Origin: Fundicoccus_A sp052115865 | GTDB lineage: Bacteria; Bacillota; Bacilli; Lactobacillales; Aerococcaceae | Length of the DNA: 64,000 bases | NCBI RefSeq assembly: GCF_052115865.1 | Contig: NZ_JBQKME010000001.1 | Location: forward strand, 544,008-608,007 | Reading direction: 5' to 3' | Part shown: positions 53,229-62,582 of the stretch, piece after piece | How the letters are laid out: each line of letters starts with the position of its first letter | How positions within the stretch are numbered: the first letter of the stretch is position 1 | Notes under the pieces: model-generated | Seen by the model: only the letters and a program-made list of their open reading frames with translations | Database searches by the model: none | What the model was told of the DNA's origin: nothing | Position numbers and translations under genes: made by a program

Positions 53229-53951
53229 TTAAAGCCTAGTAAACCCGTCATAAGCAAAGTACACCATCGCAAAACCAACTACAATCAAGATAAGGCCAGA
53301 TAATGCTAACATAAATATCACCATCGGTCCGGCAGTTGAACCTTTAATAAATAAATTAACGAAACCATTTGAGGCTGCTTCTAAGTTAAATAACAAAAGA
53401 AGACCAATAATTGTGAAGGGGACAAAAATAGCTAGCGCAGGCCAAACAAGACCCCAGATGGCGTCATTTCTTTCAGAATAGCTTGGCCTGGCTTGATCGG
53501 CTAAATGGTTTAAATTTTCATTCGTAAGGATGCCATTATTATCATCTACCAAGGCATAGTCAAATCCGCCCGATTGAGACCTTTCCTGTGTGAAGGGATA
53601 GCTCACATCATCAATTATAATTTCATTACCTGAAAAATTGACACTTGCCTGCGTGACACTTAAGTGCTGTTGATTGATGTCTTGAGCGACTGAATCATAG
53701 GCTTCAACCATGGATTTTTCCATTAATTGCTGCTCAGTTAGCTGTTCAAAATAAGGAATATCGTGATTTTCTTCTTGAAAAACACGTAGTTTAACCAGTC
53801 GCTGGCTATTATTAAACTCCATCCTTAAGGCATTATCATCGTATGGCAAAGTCGCAAGGATAGATTTATCTGTTTCATTTTTTGCCAACCCAATAAATAC
53901 CGCTGCTATAAGCACGATTGCCAACAAACTAAAGCTATATTTTTTACTCAT
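53229..53951 (-). CDS. Hypothetical membrane protein, partner of the secreted protein upstream
   Basis: 240 residues from ATG 53951 (GCAGGAGGCG upstream). One N-terminal helix (FSLLAIVLIAAVFIGLA), an extracytoplasmic domain of about 130 residues, then two or three helices (ALAIFVPFTIIGLLLLFNL, MVIFMLALSGLILIVVGFAM). It overlaps the secreted protein gene by 8 bp, so the two are coupled. No family recognised. Confidence 0.65.
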   Translation of the reverse strand: MSKKYSFSLLAIVLIAAVFIGLAKNETDKSILATLPYDDNALRMEFNNSQRLVKLRVFQEENHDIPYFEQLTEQQLMEKSMVEAYDSVAQDINQQHLSVTQASVNFSGNEIIIDDVSYPFTQERSQSGGFDYALVDDNNGILTNENLNHLADQARPSYSERNDAIWGLVWPALAIFVPFTIIGLLLLFNLEAASNGFVNLFIKGSTAGPMVIFMLALSGLILIVVGFAMVYFAYDGFTRL

Positions 53952-55521
53952 TATTTTCGCCTCCTGCAGGGTAGATAATCTCACCATTTTGTAGGATGTT
54001 TTCAGGAATGATAACTAATGATTTGCTTTGACCATTTTGCATGCCAAGATTTTGGCCTACTATTTCAATGTCGCCTTCAACTTCAATCAATCCATCTCCT
54101 AAATAAAGCAAATAATAATCATAAATATCATTTTCCGTAGCTTCAACAACCAGCCAATTATCAAAAGCAGGACTACTAACTGTGCCAGTAACTTCAAGCT
54201 TTTCTTTAAAAGCAGGGATATTTATTAGGTAGTCGGAAAGGCTGGATTCGAAAACTTCAAGTATATTATTATTAATACTGAAAATGGGTGATGTTTCCGT
54301 TGCGGTCAATTCACCGTAAATTTTGCTTGGATTATTCAATACTAGTACTTCAGCGAGATGTTGGCTATTTTCGTCAATTAAGACTTCATTCGCATGTTCT
54401 TCGGGCACAGATGAAATATATGTTGCATCTTGCTCCTCCGAAAATTTCCGTGACAGACTTATTGTGTTTGGAGTAAACCCATTTGCACGAATATTGATTT
54501 CACCCATTTGGGTATCCACCCCAAGCGAGAATTCTTCATAAGCGACTGCAATTTCTTCCTCCGATAAATCCGGATCCAATAATTTAGCAAATAAATTAAA
54601 GTAGGCTTCATTTAACTTCAGTTTTTCATCATCATCCGGCATTTCATCGGCATCAAAAGCTGTTGTAAAACGGATTTCGAGAAAATCACCTGTCGGAGTT
54701 GCGCCTGAAAACAAATACAATTCATTCAAACGTCCCAATTCAGCCAGCTCGGTCGCATAAAAATAGACACTATTTCCCCATGAACGAATGTGCGCTTCTG
54801 ACGTTTCTAGATTAAACAACTGTTCCAGCTGGTCTAAAATCCGGTTAATATATGCCCGATTCACATAAACTGTCTCACCTTCATAATCTTCTGAATAAAT
54901 ATCCCCTAAACCTAAATCGGAATCATACCAACTTCCGACTAAATTGACTAAATTGTCATCATCAAACATCGAAAGCGGAAAATTAAAGCGGGTTTCAAAA
55001 AATAAAACATGATCGTTATTTGCATCATTTAAGGTTGTAGCATAGGCTTCATGATTTTCAATCGTCTGATTATGATTCTTATCGGGTTCTTTTGCCCATT
55101 GGTCATAAAATGTCTCCCAGTCTTCAAAGTTAATACTAGGATCGACTATTTCTAATAAAGTTGAGATGGTTTCAAAATCTAATAAGTCATCCGCACGAAT
55201 GGTTTGATAAATATAAAAACCGTCGCCTCTGTTATTTATTCCCGAATGAAAACCAACCGTTGCATTGATTGGAAGATTGAGCGGAACCGTCACCGCAGAG
55301 CTTTTAGTTGGATCAACCGTTAATGACATTAATTCTTGCGAGAGTTCAAGATCAAAAGCAGTCAAAACTTCATAGGCCAAACGGTTGGAAAGTCCATCAT
55401 AGGAAAAGGGGATCGACTTGCCATCGTAATCTGCATTAAATACAGCCGAATAGCTTTGTGCATTAACATGAGTGATATTTAATCCAAAACTCATCAATAT
55501 GATTAACAATATTTTCTTCAA
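53944..55521 (-). CDS. Large secreted hypothetical protein
   Basis: 525 residues. Signal peptide MKKILLIILMSFGLNITHVN, cut near AQS. The rest is acidic, rich in Asp/Asn/Glu and probably beta-rich, with no transmembrane segment and no known motif. The end EIIYPAGGENNE overlaps the start of a membrane protein gene, suggesting a secreted/membrane pair. Three motif copies (54215, 54894, and 55472 with one mismatch) lie inside the gene. No family recognised. Confidence 0.65.
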   Translation of the reverse strand: MKKILLIILMSFGLNITHVNAQSYSAVFNADYDGKSIPFSYDGLSNRLAYEVLTAFDLELSQELMSLTVDPTKSSAVTVPLNLPINATVGFHSGINNRGDGFYIYQTIRADDLLDFETISTLLEIVDPSINFEDWETFYDQWAKEPDKNHNQTIENHEAYATTLNDANNDHVLFFETRFNFPLSMFDDDNLVNLVGSWYDSDLGLGDIYSEDYEGETVYVNRAYINRILDQLEQLFNLETSEAHIRSWGNSVYFYATELAELGRLNELYLFSGATPTGDFLEIRFTTAFDADEMPDDDEKLKLNEAYFNLFAKLLDPDLSEEEIAVAYEEFSLGVDTQMGEINIRANGFTPNTISLSRKFSEEQDATYISSVPEEHANEVLIDENSQHLAEVLVLNNPSKIYGELTATETSPIFSINNNILEVFESSLSDYLINIPAFKEKLEVTGTVSSPAFDNWLVVEATENDIYDYYLLYLGDGLIEVEGDIEIVGQNLGMQNGQSKSLVIIPENILQNGEIIYPAGGENNE

Positions 55522-55708
55522 AACCAGTCACCATTCCTTTCAAAAGCAATTGTTTGTTAAATGTACTATATAAAAAAAACGCATTGTCTTCAATTCAGAA
55601 GCCTTTTCGCATATACAAAAGTTTCAACTTCTTGTATCATTTAAATAAATATCAGAAGTCATTTTGTTATTAGCAGAGATATTTATTATGAAGAAGGTAG
55701 GGATTTTA

Positions 55709-56497
55709 ATGAAGATTGGCTTTATTGGAATGGGAAATATGGGGCAGGCGATGCTGAAAGGGATGTTGAAAGCTGGGCTGACGGAGCGCGAGGATATTTT
55801 TGTTTATGATGTGTACGCGCCGATTGTAGAGGAAATGCAAAATCTGTATGGAATTACGGGGGCTCATAGCGAAGTGGAAGTCGCAAAGCAAGTTGATGTG
55901 CTGATTTTGGCAATCAAACCGAATATGGTCGAAAATGTCCTATTGGCGATTAAAGAAGTTGTGTTTGAGAAGCAAATCATTGTTTCAATCGCTGCTACCA
56001 ATTCTCTTGCATTTTTAAGTAAATATCTCCCTGAAAAAACAAAAATTGTGCGGGCGATGCCCAATACACCGGCAATTGTTGGCGAAGGCATGTCGGCCTT
56101 GTGCTTGAATGAGTGGATTGATGCGAATGATACAGCGACAGTGTTGGCGCTGTTTGAATCATTCGGTAAAGCCAAAGTAATTGACGAAGCATTAATCGAT
56201 GCTTTTACTGGCGTGAGTGGTTCAGGACCTGCTTATGTGTATTTATTTATCGAAGCCTTAGCTGATGGGGGAGTGGCGTTAGGATTGGCACGCAAGGATG
56301 CTTATGAGTTTGCGGCCCAAATGGTGAAAGGGGCAGCGCAAATGGTACTGGAAACCGGCATACACCCAGGCGAGTTGAAAGACATGGTCACATCACCCGG
56401 TGGGTCAACCATGGCCGGCATCCATAGTTTAGAAAACGATCGCTTCCGCGCAACCGTGATGAACGCTGTGTTTGCAACAGCTGCCAAAAATAGATAA
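55709..56497 (+). CDS. proC: Pyrroline-5-carboxylate reductase
   Basis: 262 residues from ATG 55709; upstream in-frame starts lie in the motif copy at 55676 or just after it, and an ATG at 55688 remains possible. MKIGFIGMGNMGQAMLKGML is the NAD(P)-binding start. AIKPNMVENVLLAIK, RAMPNTPAIVGEGMSAL, SGSGPAYVYLFIEALADGG and VTSPGGSTMAGIHSLE are the ProC signatures. It makes proline from pyrroline-5-carboxylate. No other proline gene is near; the gene is followed by a repeat array. Confidence 0.95.
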   Translation: MKIGFIGMGNMGQAMLKGMLKAGLTEREDIFVYDVYAPIVEEMQNLYGITGAHSEVEVAKQVDVLILAIKPNMVENVLLAIKEVVFEKQIIVSIAATNSLAFLSKYLPEKTKIVRAMPNTPAIVGEGMSALCLNEWIDANDTATVLALFESFGKAKVIDEALIDAFTGVSGSGPAYVYLFIEALADGGVALGLARKDAYEFAAQMVKGAAQMVLETGIHPGELKDMVTSPGGSTMAGIHSLENDRFRATVMNAVFATAAKNR

Positions 56498-56529
56498 TGT
56501 GTATTAGATGGTGTGAAAATTGTGAGGCG

Positions 56530-57160
56530 GCGAGGGTATTGTTTTCAACTCGTTTTGCAAACGAGGCTAAAGATTTCAACTCGTCGCAGCAATGAAGTCA
56601 CTTTTGGTATTAGTTGAGGAAACGATTGGCTACTTCATGCCTACGATAACTCCATAATTTATACAAATTCTACGACTTACTATCGCGGTCGTATGAAAAG
56701 TGTGTTTCATCCGAGCGGTTGGTCCGCGGTCGTATGAAATATGTGTTTCATCCGAGCGGTTAGTTCGCGCTCGTATGAAATGGTGTTTTCATCCGAGCGG
56801 TTGGTCCGCGGTCGTATGAAATGGTGTTTTCATCCGAGCGGTTAGTTCGCGGTCGTATGAAAAGTGTGTTTCATCCGAGTGGTTGTTGTGCGGTCGTATG
56901 AAAAGTGTGTTTCATCCGAGTGGTTGTTGTGCGGTCGTATGGAAAGTGTGTTTCATCCGAGCGGTTGCTGTGCGGTCGTATGAAAAGCTGGTTTCATCCG
57001 AGCGGTTTGTCCGCGCTCGTTTGAAAAGGTAGTTTCATCCGAGCGGTTTGTTCGCGGTCGTATGAAATAGTCGGATAAAGACCACAAAAATATGTAAAAA
57101 GCATGAAGCCACGAGGTAAAAAAATTAAACTCGTTTTCCAGACGAGTACCAGTTTGGTTC
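56530..57160. repeat. Minisatellite of nine 41-bp units with flanking dyads
   Basis: The unit CGCGGTCGTATGAAAAGTGT plus GTTTCATCCGAGCGGTTGGTC starts at 56684 and repeats every 41 bp to 57053, then a partial unit. ATGAAA/TTTCAT forms a dyad in each unit. Middle bases vary between units, while the dyad arms hardly change. Outside the array, AACTCGTTTTGCAAACGAGG (near 56549) and AACTCGTTTTCCAGACGAG (near 57129) form a different hairpin on either side. No spacers, no gene. Confidence 0.9.
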
Positions 57161-57196
57161 CTCATTGAATCGCAGAAGCCTATTTCAAGTCCTCGT

Positions 57197-57391
57197 CTAC
57201 CCAACAATTTCCTTCACGCGCCCAACTGTGCCATCCGTTAACATCACTTTAATTCCATGCGGATGACTCGCGGAATTGGTTAAAATTTTAGCGATGACGC
57301 CTTTCGTTAACTTCCCCGTGCGTTGATCCGCTTTTCTGACAACATTAACCGTTGCACCAATTTGAATATCGATACGCTTTGTTCCATTCAT
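57197..57391 (-). CDS. ywbE: YwbE-family protein
   Basis: 64 residues, full length for the family: MNGTKRIDIQIGATVNVVRK, then DQRTGKLTKGVIAKILTNSA and HPHGIKVMLTDGTVGRVKEI. It is a small beta-barrel of unknown role found widely in bacteria. Its ribosome site GGAG is part of a copy of the dispersed motif (GGAGATATTTATTATG), so the motif and translation start overlap here. Confidence 0.9.
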   Translation of the reverse strand: MNGTKRIDIQIGATVNVVRKADQRTGKLTKGVIAKILTNSASHPHGIKVMLTDGTVGRVKEIVG

Positions 57392-57459
57392 AATAAATAT
57401 CTCCTTTAATCACGATTTAGTATGTTATATTTTAACGAAATTTACTCAAACATGCAAAA

Positions 57460-57498
57460 AACGTAAGAATCTCAAACCAAGAGATTCTTACGTTATAA
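57460..57498. terminator. Terminator of the second flavoprotein gene
   Basis: AACGTAAGAATCTC pairs with GAGATTCTTACGTT. It closely resembles the hairpin at 41362 (same AACGTAAGAA stem). Confidence 0.88.
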
Positions 57499-57513
57499 TG
57501 TTTATATATTTGA

Positions 57514-59811
57514 TTACAAACCTGCTGCTTCCATAGCTTGTTTTAAAGCTTCGATGAAAGCTTCTGAAGAAACGCTAGCACCAGAAACAATGTCCAATTC
57601 TGCCGATTGATTTTCTAATGCTTTTTCTGCCATTTCATGTAAGGCTTCGACACCAATACCGACAGTTTCAGTTTGTTCAACGATTTGGATATCTGTCATC
57701 TGACCATCTTCAACAACTACTTGGATTCTTACACGGCCGCCAAAACCATTATTTGATTGACCTTCAAAGACATTTTCAGAAACTTCTTCAACTTCTGTCT
57801 CTTCAACATCTTCTTCAACCTCTGCATCAGCTGATTGTTTCCATTCTTCGATTTCAGCTAATTTTTCAGAATGTGTCATTGTTCCTTGGCTTAAACCACG
57901 CTGTGAGAAGTACTCAGCTTTATCTGTCTTGGTTTTATCATTTGTTTCTGAACCAGCATAGTCTGGATTAAGAGAAGTATCAGCTGTCGCAAAACCCTCT
58001 TCATCAACTGAAGCAGCAGCACGTCCTGCTACATAACCACTTGTCATGACACGACCTAGACCGTGTACACGCATTCCACCACTGGCTTCACCGGCTGCAA
58101 ATAAGTTAGGAATCGTTTGTCCGTAAATATCAATCACTTGCATATTTGCATCTACACGAATTCCTGCTAGTGTATCGTGCATGCTTGGAGTAGCCCATAG
58201 TGCATAGAAAGGACCTTCTTCAATTTTATTTACAAGTGTTTCTTCACGTTGCCAATCTTCATCGTAACCAGCATCAATAAATCCGTTGTAGCGTGTAATA
58301 GTATCCACTAAAGTTGCAGGATCCATTTCGATATCTTCGTGATATTTATTAACAATCAGATCGGCTAATTCTTCTAAAGTATCGGCTTTAAAAGCATAGC
58401 CTTCTTCGTAGTCTAAAACGCCTTCTGCATCCATATCCCAGCCATTGCGTTCAACAGCTGCTTGGTCCATGATTGCCCATAGTGGTCCACCGTAAGCTTC
58501 CGCATTGCCATCGCCTTCAAGGTCAATAAATGTCCCGGTTAAAGCTTGATCGAAGAATGGTTCACGAGCAGTATTCATTTGACTCATAGCATATTGGTCT
58601 TCGTTACCAATTCGTTGACCAACCATATTAACAATTACTAAACTGTTGTAATCCGGTACGATACCATTGGTACGAACGAGTGGCCAAATAACACTTTTTT
58701 CACTCCAACCTCTACCGTATCCATATTGTGTACCAAAACGTTGTGGGGCAGTAATGTTAGCACCAACAACAGAAGTATAGTTTCCTAAGCTACCAAGTGA
58801 AGCACCAATTTCCATAGCGGCATATTCACCTGAAGCATCTTGGTCCGAGAATGGCATACCAGCTAGGCCATCTAAGTATTCTCCTAAACGTGGGTCTAAC
58901 ATCGTTCTAAACTCAACATTACCTGTTGAACCACCTGTACATATAATCACAGCTTTATTGGCTTTAATATTTACAAGTTCTCTATTTTCTTCGATATTTC
59001 CTTCACTCATTAAGCTTTGGAGTGGTTCTGTTTCACCAGGTAAGATAGTCGGTGAGTAGCTTGCTTGAATCCCTGTAACATTACCTTCAAAAATACCGTC
59101 ACGGTAAATTTTATCCATATGATAGTTTAATAGAAATTGTGCGCCTTCTTCACGTAAAGTTTGTTCTAAAGGTCGGCTAATCCCGATACCAGCAGCTTCA
59201 GTACCTGTATAAGTATTTTCCCAATCAGAAGCATCAACATATGTCATACGTCCTACGCTATCACCATCGTTACCACCATCACGGTAATAAGCACGAACCA
59301 TTGGTTCAACATCTAAGGTTTTAATCCCATTGTCCATTAACCAATCATAAGTTTCAGCCATGGAATTCGCAATGGAACGTGTGTATTCGGGGTCGTTATA
59401 GCGCGAGTTAATCGAAGTTCCTCGTGTATGATCGTAGTAGTACAAGTCTGCTGAGTCTTCAATATCCCATGCTTGTTGATCAATCGTGCCACCACCTGAG
59501 TGAAATTGACCTTCACTAACTGCAACGTGTCCACCAACGTCAAAGTTTGCTTCGACTAACAGAACAGAAGCACCATCATCTAATGCTTTCAAAGCAGCAG
59601 TTAAACCAGAAGCACCAGCTCCAACTACCACCACGTCTGCTTCATAATCCCAAGTAATGTCATCTGTTGCTGGTTGATTTGCGCCTGTTGCAACAAAATT
59701 TGACTGTGAACTTACATGAGTTAGAGCAGATTGACCGACTAATATTGCAACGATAGCAATACAAATAAAGGATATAAGTTTATTGAATTTATTTTGATTT
59801 TTTTCTGACAT
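57514..59811 (-). CDS. Extracytoplasmic flavoprotein reductase (FAD domain + C-terminal FMN-binding domain)
   Basis: 765 residues. One N-terminal helix (FICIAIVAILVGQSALTHVS) anchors or exports it. The FAD domain starts VVVVGAGASGLTAALKAL near 60 and has TPSMHDTLAGIRVDANMQ and the GLGRVMTSGYVAGRAA block. An acidic linker (EEDVEETEVEEVSE) leads to a C-terminal FMN-binding domain with DIVSGASVSSEAF near 740, where Ser takes the place of the usual flavinylated Thr. Domain order is the reverse of the gene at 49772. The acceptor substrate is unknown. It has its own terminator. Confidence 0.86.
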   Translation of the reverse strand: MSEKNQNKFNKLISFICIAIVAILVGQSALTHVSSQSNFVATGANQPATDDITWDYEADVVVVGAGASGLTAALKALDDGASVLLVEANFDVGGHVAVSEGQFHSGGGTIDQQAWDIEDSADLYYYDHTRGTSINSRYNDPEYTRSIANSMAETYDWLMDNGIKTLDVEPMVRAYYRDGGNDGDSVGRMTYVDASDWENTYTGTEAAGIGISRPLEQTLREEGAQFLLNYHMDKIYRDGIFEGNVTGIQASYSPTILPGETEPLQSLMSEGNIEENRELVNIKANKAVIICTGGSTGNVEFRTMLDPRLGEYLDGLAGMPFSDQDASGEYAAMEIGASLGSLGNYTSVVGANITAPQRFGTQYGYGRGWSEKSVIWPLVRTNGIVPDYNSLVIVNMVGQRIGNEDQYAMSQMNTAREPFFDQALTGTFIDLEGDGNAEAYGGPLWAIMDQAAVERNGWDMDAEGVLDYEEGYAFKADTLEELADLIVNKYHEDIEMDPATLVDTITRYNGFIDAGYDEDWQREETLVNKIEEGPFYALWATPSMHDTLAGIRVDANMQVIDIYGQTIPNLFAAGEASGGMRVHGLGRVMTSGYVAGRAAASVDEEGFATADTSLNPDYAGSETNDKTKTDKAEYFSQRGLSQGTMTHSEKLAEIEEWKQSADAEVEEDVEETEVEEVSENVFEGQSNNGFGGRVRIQVVVEDGQMTDIQIVEQTETVGIGVEALHEMAEKALENQSAELDIVSGASVSSEAFIEALKQAMEAAGL

Positions 59812-60118
59812 TATAATTTTTTCACTCCTAATAAATAATACATGTTCAAAAACTCACAAACATGCACAAAAAATATAAACAATTAATACTTGCTATAAGA
59901 AAATATCGAAATTATCCTCCTTCCTTGGTAATATTTTCACAAGAAGTATATCAATAAATTTTATAAGTGTCAATCGCAAAATTTTGATTATCGAATATTT
60001 ACTGGAGATGTCCAATTATTTAAATTTATAATAATCAAAACTTTACCATCCTATTATAACAGAATAATTGACAAAAATTGTATTAATAGGTAAGGTTAGT
60101 GGTACAACATTTAAATAA
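59812..60118. other. Intergenic region with divergent promoters
   Basis: AT-rich region between the flavoprotein gene (minus) and the thiamine operon (plus). TTGACA (60068-60073), 17 bp, TAAGGT is a possible thi promoter. No gene seen. Confidence 0.5.
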
Positions 60119-60190
60119 TTTGGGGTGCTTTAAAAAGCTGAGATTACACTCATTGAACCTGAACAGGTAATGCTGGGACAGGGATAGTTT
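60119..60190 (+). promoter_or_regulatory. TPP riboswitch (THI-box)
   Basis: GGGGTGCTTTAAAAAGCTGA then GATTACACTCATTGAACCTG then AACAGGTAATGCTGGGACAG follow the THI-box consensus (GGGGTGC, GCTGAGA, GAACCTGA, TAATxCTGG). It lies before thiM and is followed by a hairpin. Confidence 0.94.
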
Positions 60191-60210
60191 AGGAGATATT
60201 TATTTAAACG

Positions 60211-60242
60211 AAGAGGGCAATCCTAGTGGGTTGCTCTTTTTT
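60211..60242 (+). terminator. TPP riboswitch attenuator
   Basis: AAGAGGGCAATCC pairs with GGGTTGCTCTT (two-base bulge) and is followed by TTTTTTT. It ends 17 bp before the thiM start, so high TPP should stop transcription there. Confidence 0.88.
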
Positions 60243-60258
60243 TATGGGAGGAAAGCGA

Positions 60259-61086
60259 ATGTATCAGGAGGCTATACTCACGCTTGTCACGATAACGAAG
60301 GATCGTAAGCCGTTGGTTCCGTCGATAACGAATAAGGTTACGATGCAGGCGGTGGCAAATACACAAATCGCAGTGGGGGGGTCGCCTGCTATGTTCTTTT
60401 TAGCTGATGAAGGTAGAAGGTTGGCTGAGAAGTGTGCAGCGATGTATATTAATTTAGGAACATTAAGCGAACACTACCGTGAATTAGTTCCGCAAACCAT
60501 CCTTCAATTGAAAAAAGAAAATAAGCCGTGGTTATTGGATCCGGTAGGATTAGGGAAAGGGCAATTGCACAATGAATTGATTGCTTTTATCCATGACCAT
60601 CCGCCGACCATCATCAAAGGCAATGCGTCCGAAATCATTCGTTTGGCCAATATGTGGAGACTTATTGAGACTGCTCACCAATTAAAAGGGGTTGATAGCC
60701 AAGATCCAGTCGAAGCCGCTAAGGAAGCAGCGATTCAGTTAGGTCAGCACATTAAGACTGTTATCGTTGTGACAGGTCCGATTGATTTAATCACGGACGG
60801 AAAACAAATTATACGTTCTCATGGCGGATCTGATTGGATGGAGACTATTTCGGGCATGGGCTGCATGCTTGGTGGTGTGATGTCAGTCTTTTTAGCGGAT
60901 GCCAATCCCATGACAGCGGCGATTACGGCTGTGAATGCTTTTAATCTGGCTGGCCAAAATGCAGCACAAACTGCTAAAGGTCCTGGGACATTTTTCATGC
61001 ATTTTTTAGACGCTTTATTTAATTTATCTGCCGATGAGATTAGCCAGCACCCACTTAAAATGGAGGACCTTCACAATGAACTATAA
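60259..61086 (+). CDS. thiM: Hydroxyethylthiazole kinase
   Basis: 275 residues from ATG 60259 with GGGAGG; the earlier start is in the terminator. PSITNKVTMQAVANTQIAVG near 20-40, LLDPVGLGKG, KGNASEIIRLAN and the catalytic-Cys block SGMGCMLGGVMS near 198 identify ThiM. It phosphorylates the thiazole alcohol for salvage. First gene of a four-gene operon under the TPP riboswitch; overlaps thiE by 11 bp. Confidence 0.94.
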   Translation: MYQEAILTLVTITKDRKPLVPSITNKVTMQAVANTQIAVGGSPAMFFLADEGRRLAEKCAAMYINLGTLSEHYRELVPQTILQLKKENKPWLLDPVGLGKGQLHNELIAFIHDHPPTIIKGNASEIIRLANMWRLIETAHQLKGVDSQDPVEAAKEAAIQLGQHIKTVIVVTGPIDLITDGKQIIRSHGGSDWMETISGMGCMLGGVMSVFLADANPMTAAITAVNAFNLAGQNAAQTAKGPGTFFMHFLDALFNLSADEISQHPLKMEDLHNEL

Positions 61087-61795
61087 TCGTAAAAAATTTA
61101 ATCTCACGCATTACCTTGTCATTGGGCCTGAAAATACTTTAGGTCGTGATACTTTAAGTATCATTAAAGAAGCGATTGAGGCAGGGATTTCTTTTATTCA
61201 AATTCGTGCTAAAAACAGCGATCCCAAAGAAATCATAGAATTGACTAATGCGACAGCATCTCTTATTCAAGAAATGAAAAAAGCGGATGATGTTAGCCTT
61301 GTCGTCAATGACCGCCTTGACATCGTGTTAGCCTGCCGCGAAATGGGGTATAAAGTCGATGGCATTCACGTTGGTCAAACAGATATTCCAGTCGATCTCT
61401 GCCGCAAATACTTAGGTGAAGATTCCATCGTTGGACTTTCCGCTTCAAGTAAATATCTCATTGACTACGTCGAAAATGCTGACACTTCTGCTATCGATTA
61501 TTTTGGTGCGGGACCATTACATCCAACGGATACTAAAAAAGATGCCGGCCGATACGACGGAGATGATCAGGCCATTACACTTAGGACATTTAGTGAAATT
61601 GAAACATTAGCTCAGATAAGTCCGATTCCAGTAGTCATTGGAGGCGGCGTTAAAGTAGGTGATTTGCCTGAACTCTATCAAACAGGGATTGATGGTTATT
61701 TTGTCATCTCAGCCATTGCTTCGGCTTCCAATCCTTACTTAGCAGCTAAAGAACTTGTCGATACATGGACAAATTTATCAAGGGAGAATAAATAA
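61076..61795 (+). CDS. thiE: Thiamine-phosphate synthase
   Basis: 239 residues from ATG 61076 (TGGAGG upstream; the earlier start lies deep in thiM). FIQIRAKNSDPKEI, VVNDRLDIVLACREMG, GIHVGQTDIPVDLCRKYLG and FGAGPLHPTDTKKDAG with IPVVIGGGVKVG are the ThiE blocks. It couples thiazole phosphate and HMP-PP. A motif variant (61448) encodes the SKYL in SASSKYLIDY. Confidence 0.94.
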   Translation: MNYNRKKFNLTHYLVIGPENTLGRDTLSIIKEAIEAGISFIQIRAKNSDPKEIIELTNATASLIQEMKKADDVSLVVNDRLDIVLACREMGYKVDGIHVGQTDIPVDLCRKYLGEDSIVGLSASSKYLIDYVENADTSAIDYFGAGPLHPTDTKKDAGRYDGDDQAITLRTFSEIETLAQISPIPVVIGGGVKVGDLPELYQTGIDGYFVISAIASASNPYLAAKELVDTWTNLSRENK

Positions 61796-61796
61796 A

Positions 61797-62582
61797 TTGA
61801 AAACAGCCTTAACCATTGCCGGTTCTGATTCTTCAGGCGGCGCAGGAATTCAAGCCGATTTAAAAACATTTTTAGCCAATGATGTCTATGGTATGTCAGC
61901 CATTACAGCTATAACAGCACAAAATACGACAGGCGTCCAACAAGCCTATGTATTAGAAGCCGACTTATTAGAAGCGCAAATACGGTCTGTCTTTGACGAT
62001 ATCCGTCCGGATGCAATTAAAATTGGCATGGCCGGTAATGCAGCATCCATTAGAGCGATGACCAACGTCCTCGAAGAATACCAAGCTGAAAATATTGTTA
62101 TTGATCCAGTTATGGTAGCGACATCGGGAGCGAGTTTATTCGATCAGGACAATGCAACGACTTATTACCATGAATTATTTCCCTTAGCCACTGTAATTAC
62201 CCCTAATATTCCAGAAGCTGAGAGCATTCAAAAAATCCAAATAAAGACCGCTAGTGATATGGAAGAAGCCGCCATTAATATGTCTAAACGTTTTAACACC
62301 GCCGTTTTACTTAAAGGTGGACACTTAAAAAATCAAGAAGCAATTGATGTTTTGGCAGTTGGCAGTGATATTTATTGGTTTGAAAATAAACGCATTGATA
62401 ATCCTAATACGCATGGGACGGGATGTACCTTGTCGTCGGCCATTGCGGCAAATTTAGCAAAAGGATATCTATTGACCGATAGTATTGATAAAGCAAAAAA
62501 ATACTTAACGGCAGCGATTGAGGCGCAATTGGATTTAGGTCGTGGTTCGGGCCCGTTGGATCACGGGTATGGATTAAGATGA
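61797..62582 (+). CDS. thiD: Hydroxymethylpyrimidine (phosphate) kinase
   Basis: 261 residues from TTG 61797, chosen because AGGGAGAA precedes it and the family starts KTALTIAGSDSSGGAGIQAD. GADLKTF-like, MSAITAITAQNTTGVQ, IKIGMAGN, DPVMVATSGASL and NPNTHGTGCTLSSAIAANLA (anion hole and catalytic region) follow. It phosphorylates HMP twice. It overlaps the next gene by 4 bp (ATGA). A motif copy (62365) lies in frame as SDIYW. Confidence 0.94.
   Translation: MKTALTIAGSDSSGGAGIQADLKTFLANDVYGMSAITAITAQNTTGVQQAYVLEADLLEAQIRSVFDDIRPDAIKIGMAGNAASIRAMTNVLEEYQAENIVIDPVMVATSGASLFDQDNATTYYHELFPLATVITPNIPEAESIQKIQIKTASDMEEAAINMSKRFNTAVLLKGGHLKNQEAIDVLAVGSDIYWFENKRIDNPNTHGTGCTLSSAIAANLAKGYLLTDSIDKAKKYLTAAIEAQLDLGRGSGPLDHGYGLR

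Noticed and set aside
56684..57094. Minus-strand frame in the 41-bp array
   Set aside because: Composed of repeat units only, with no ribosome site or conserved start.
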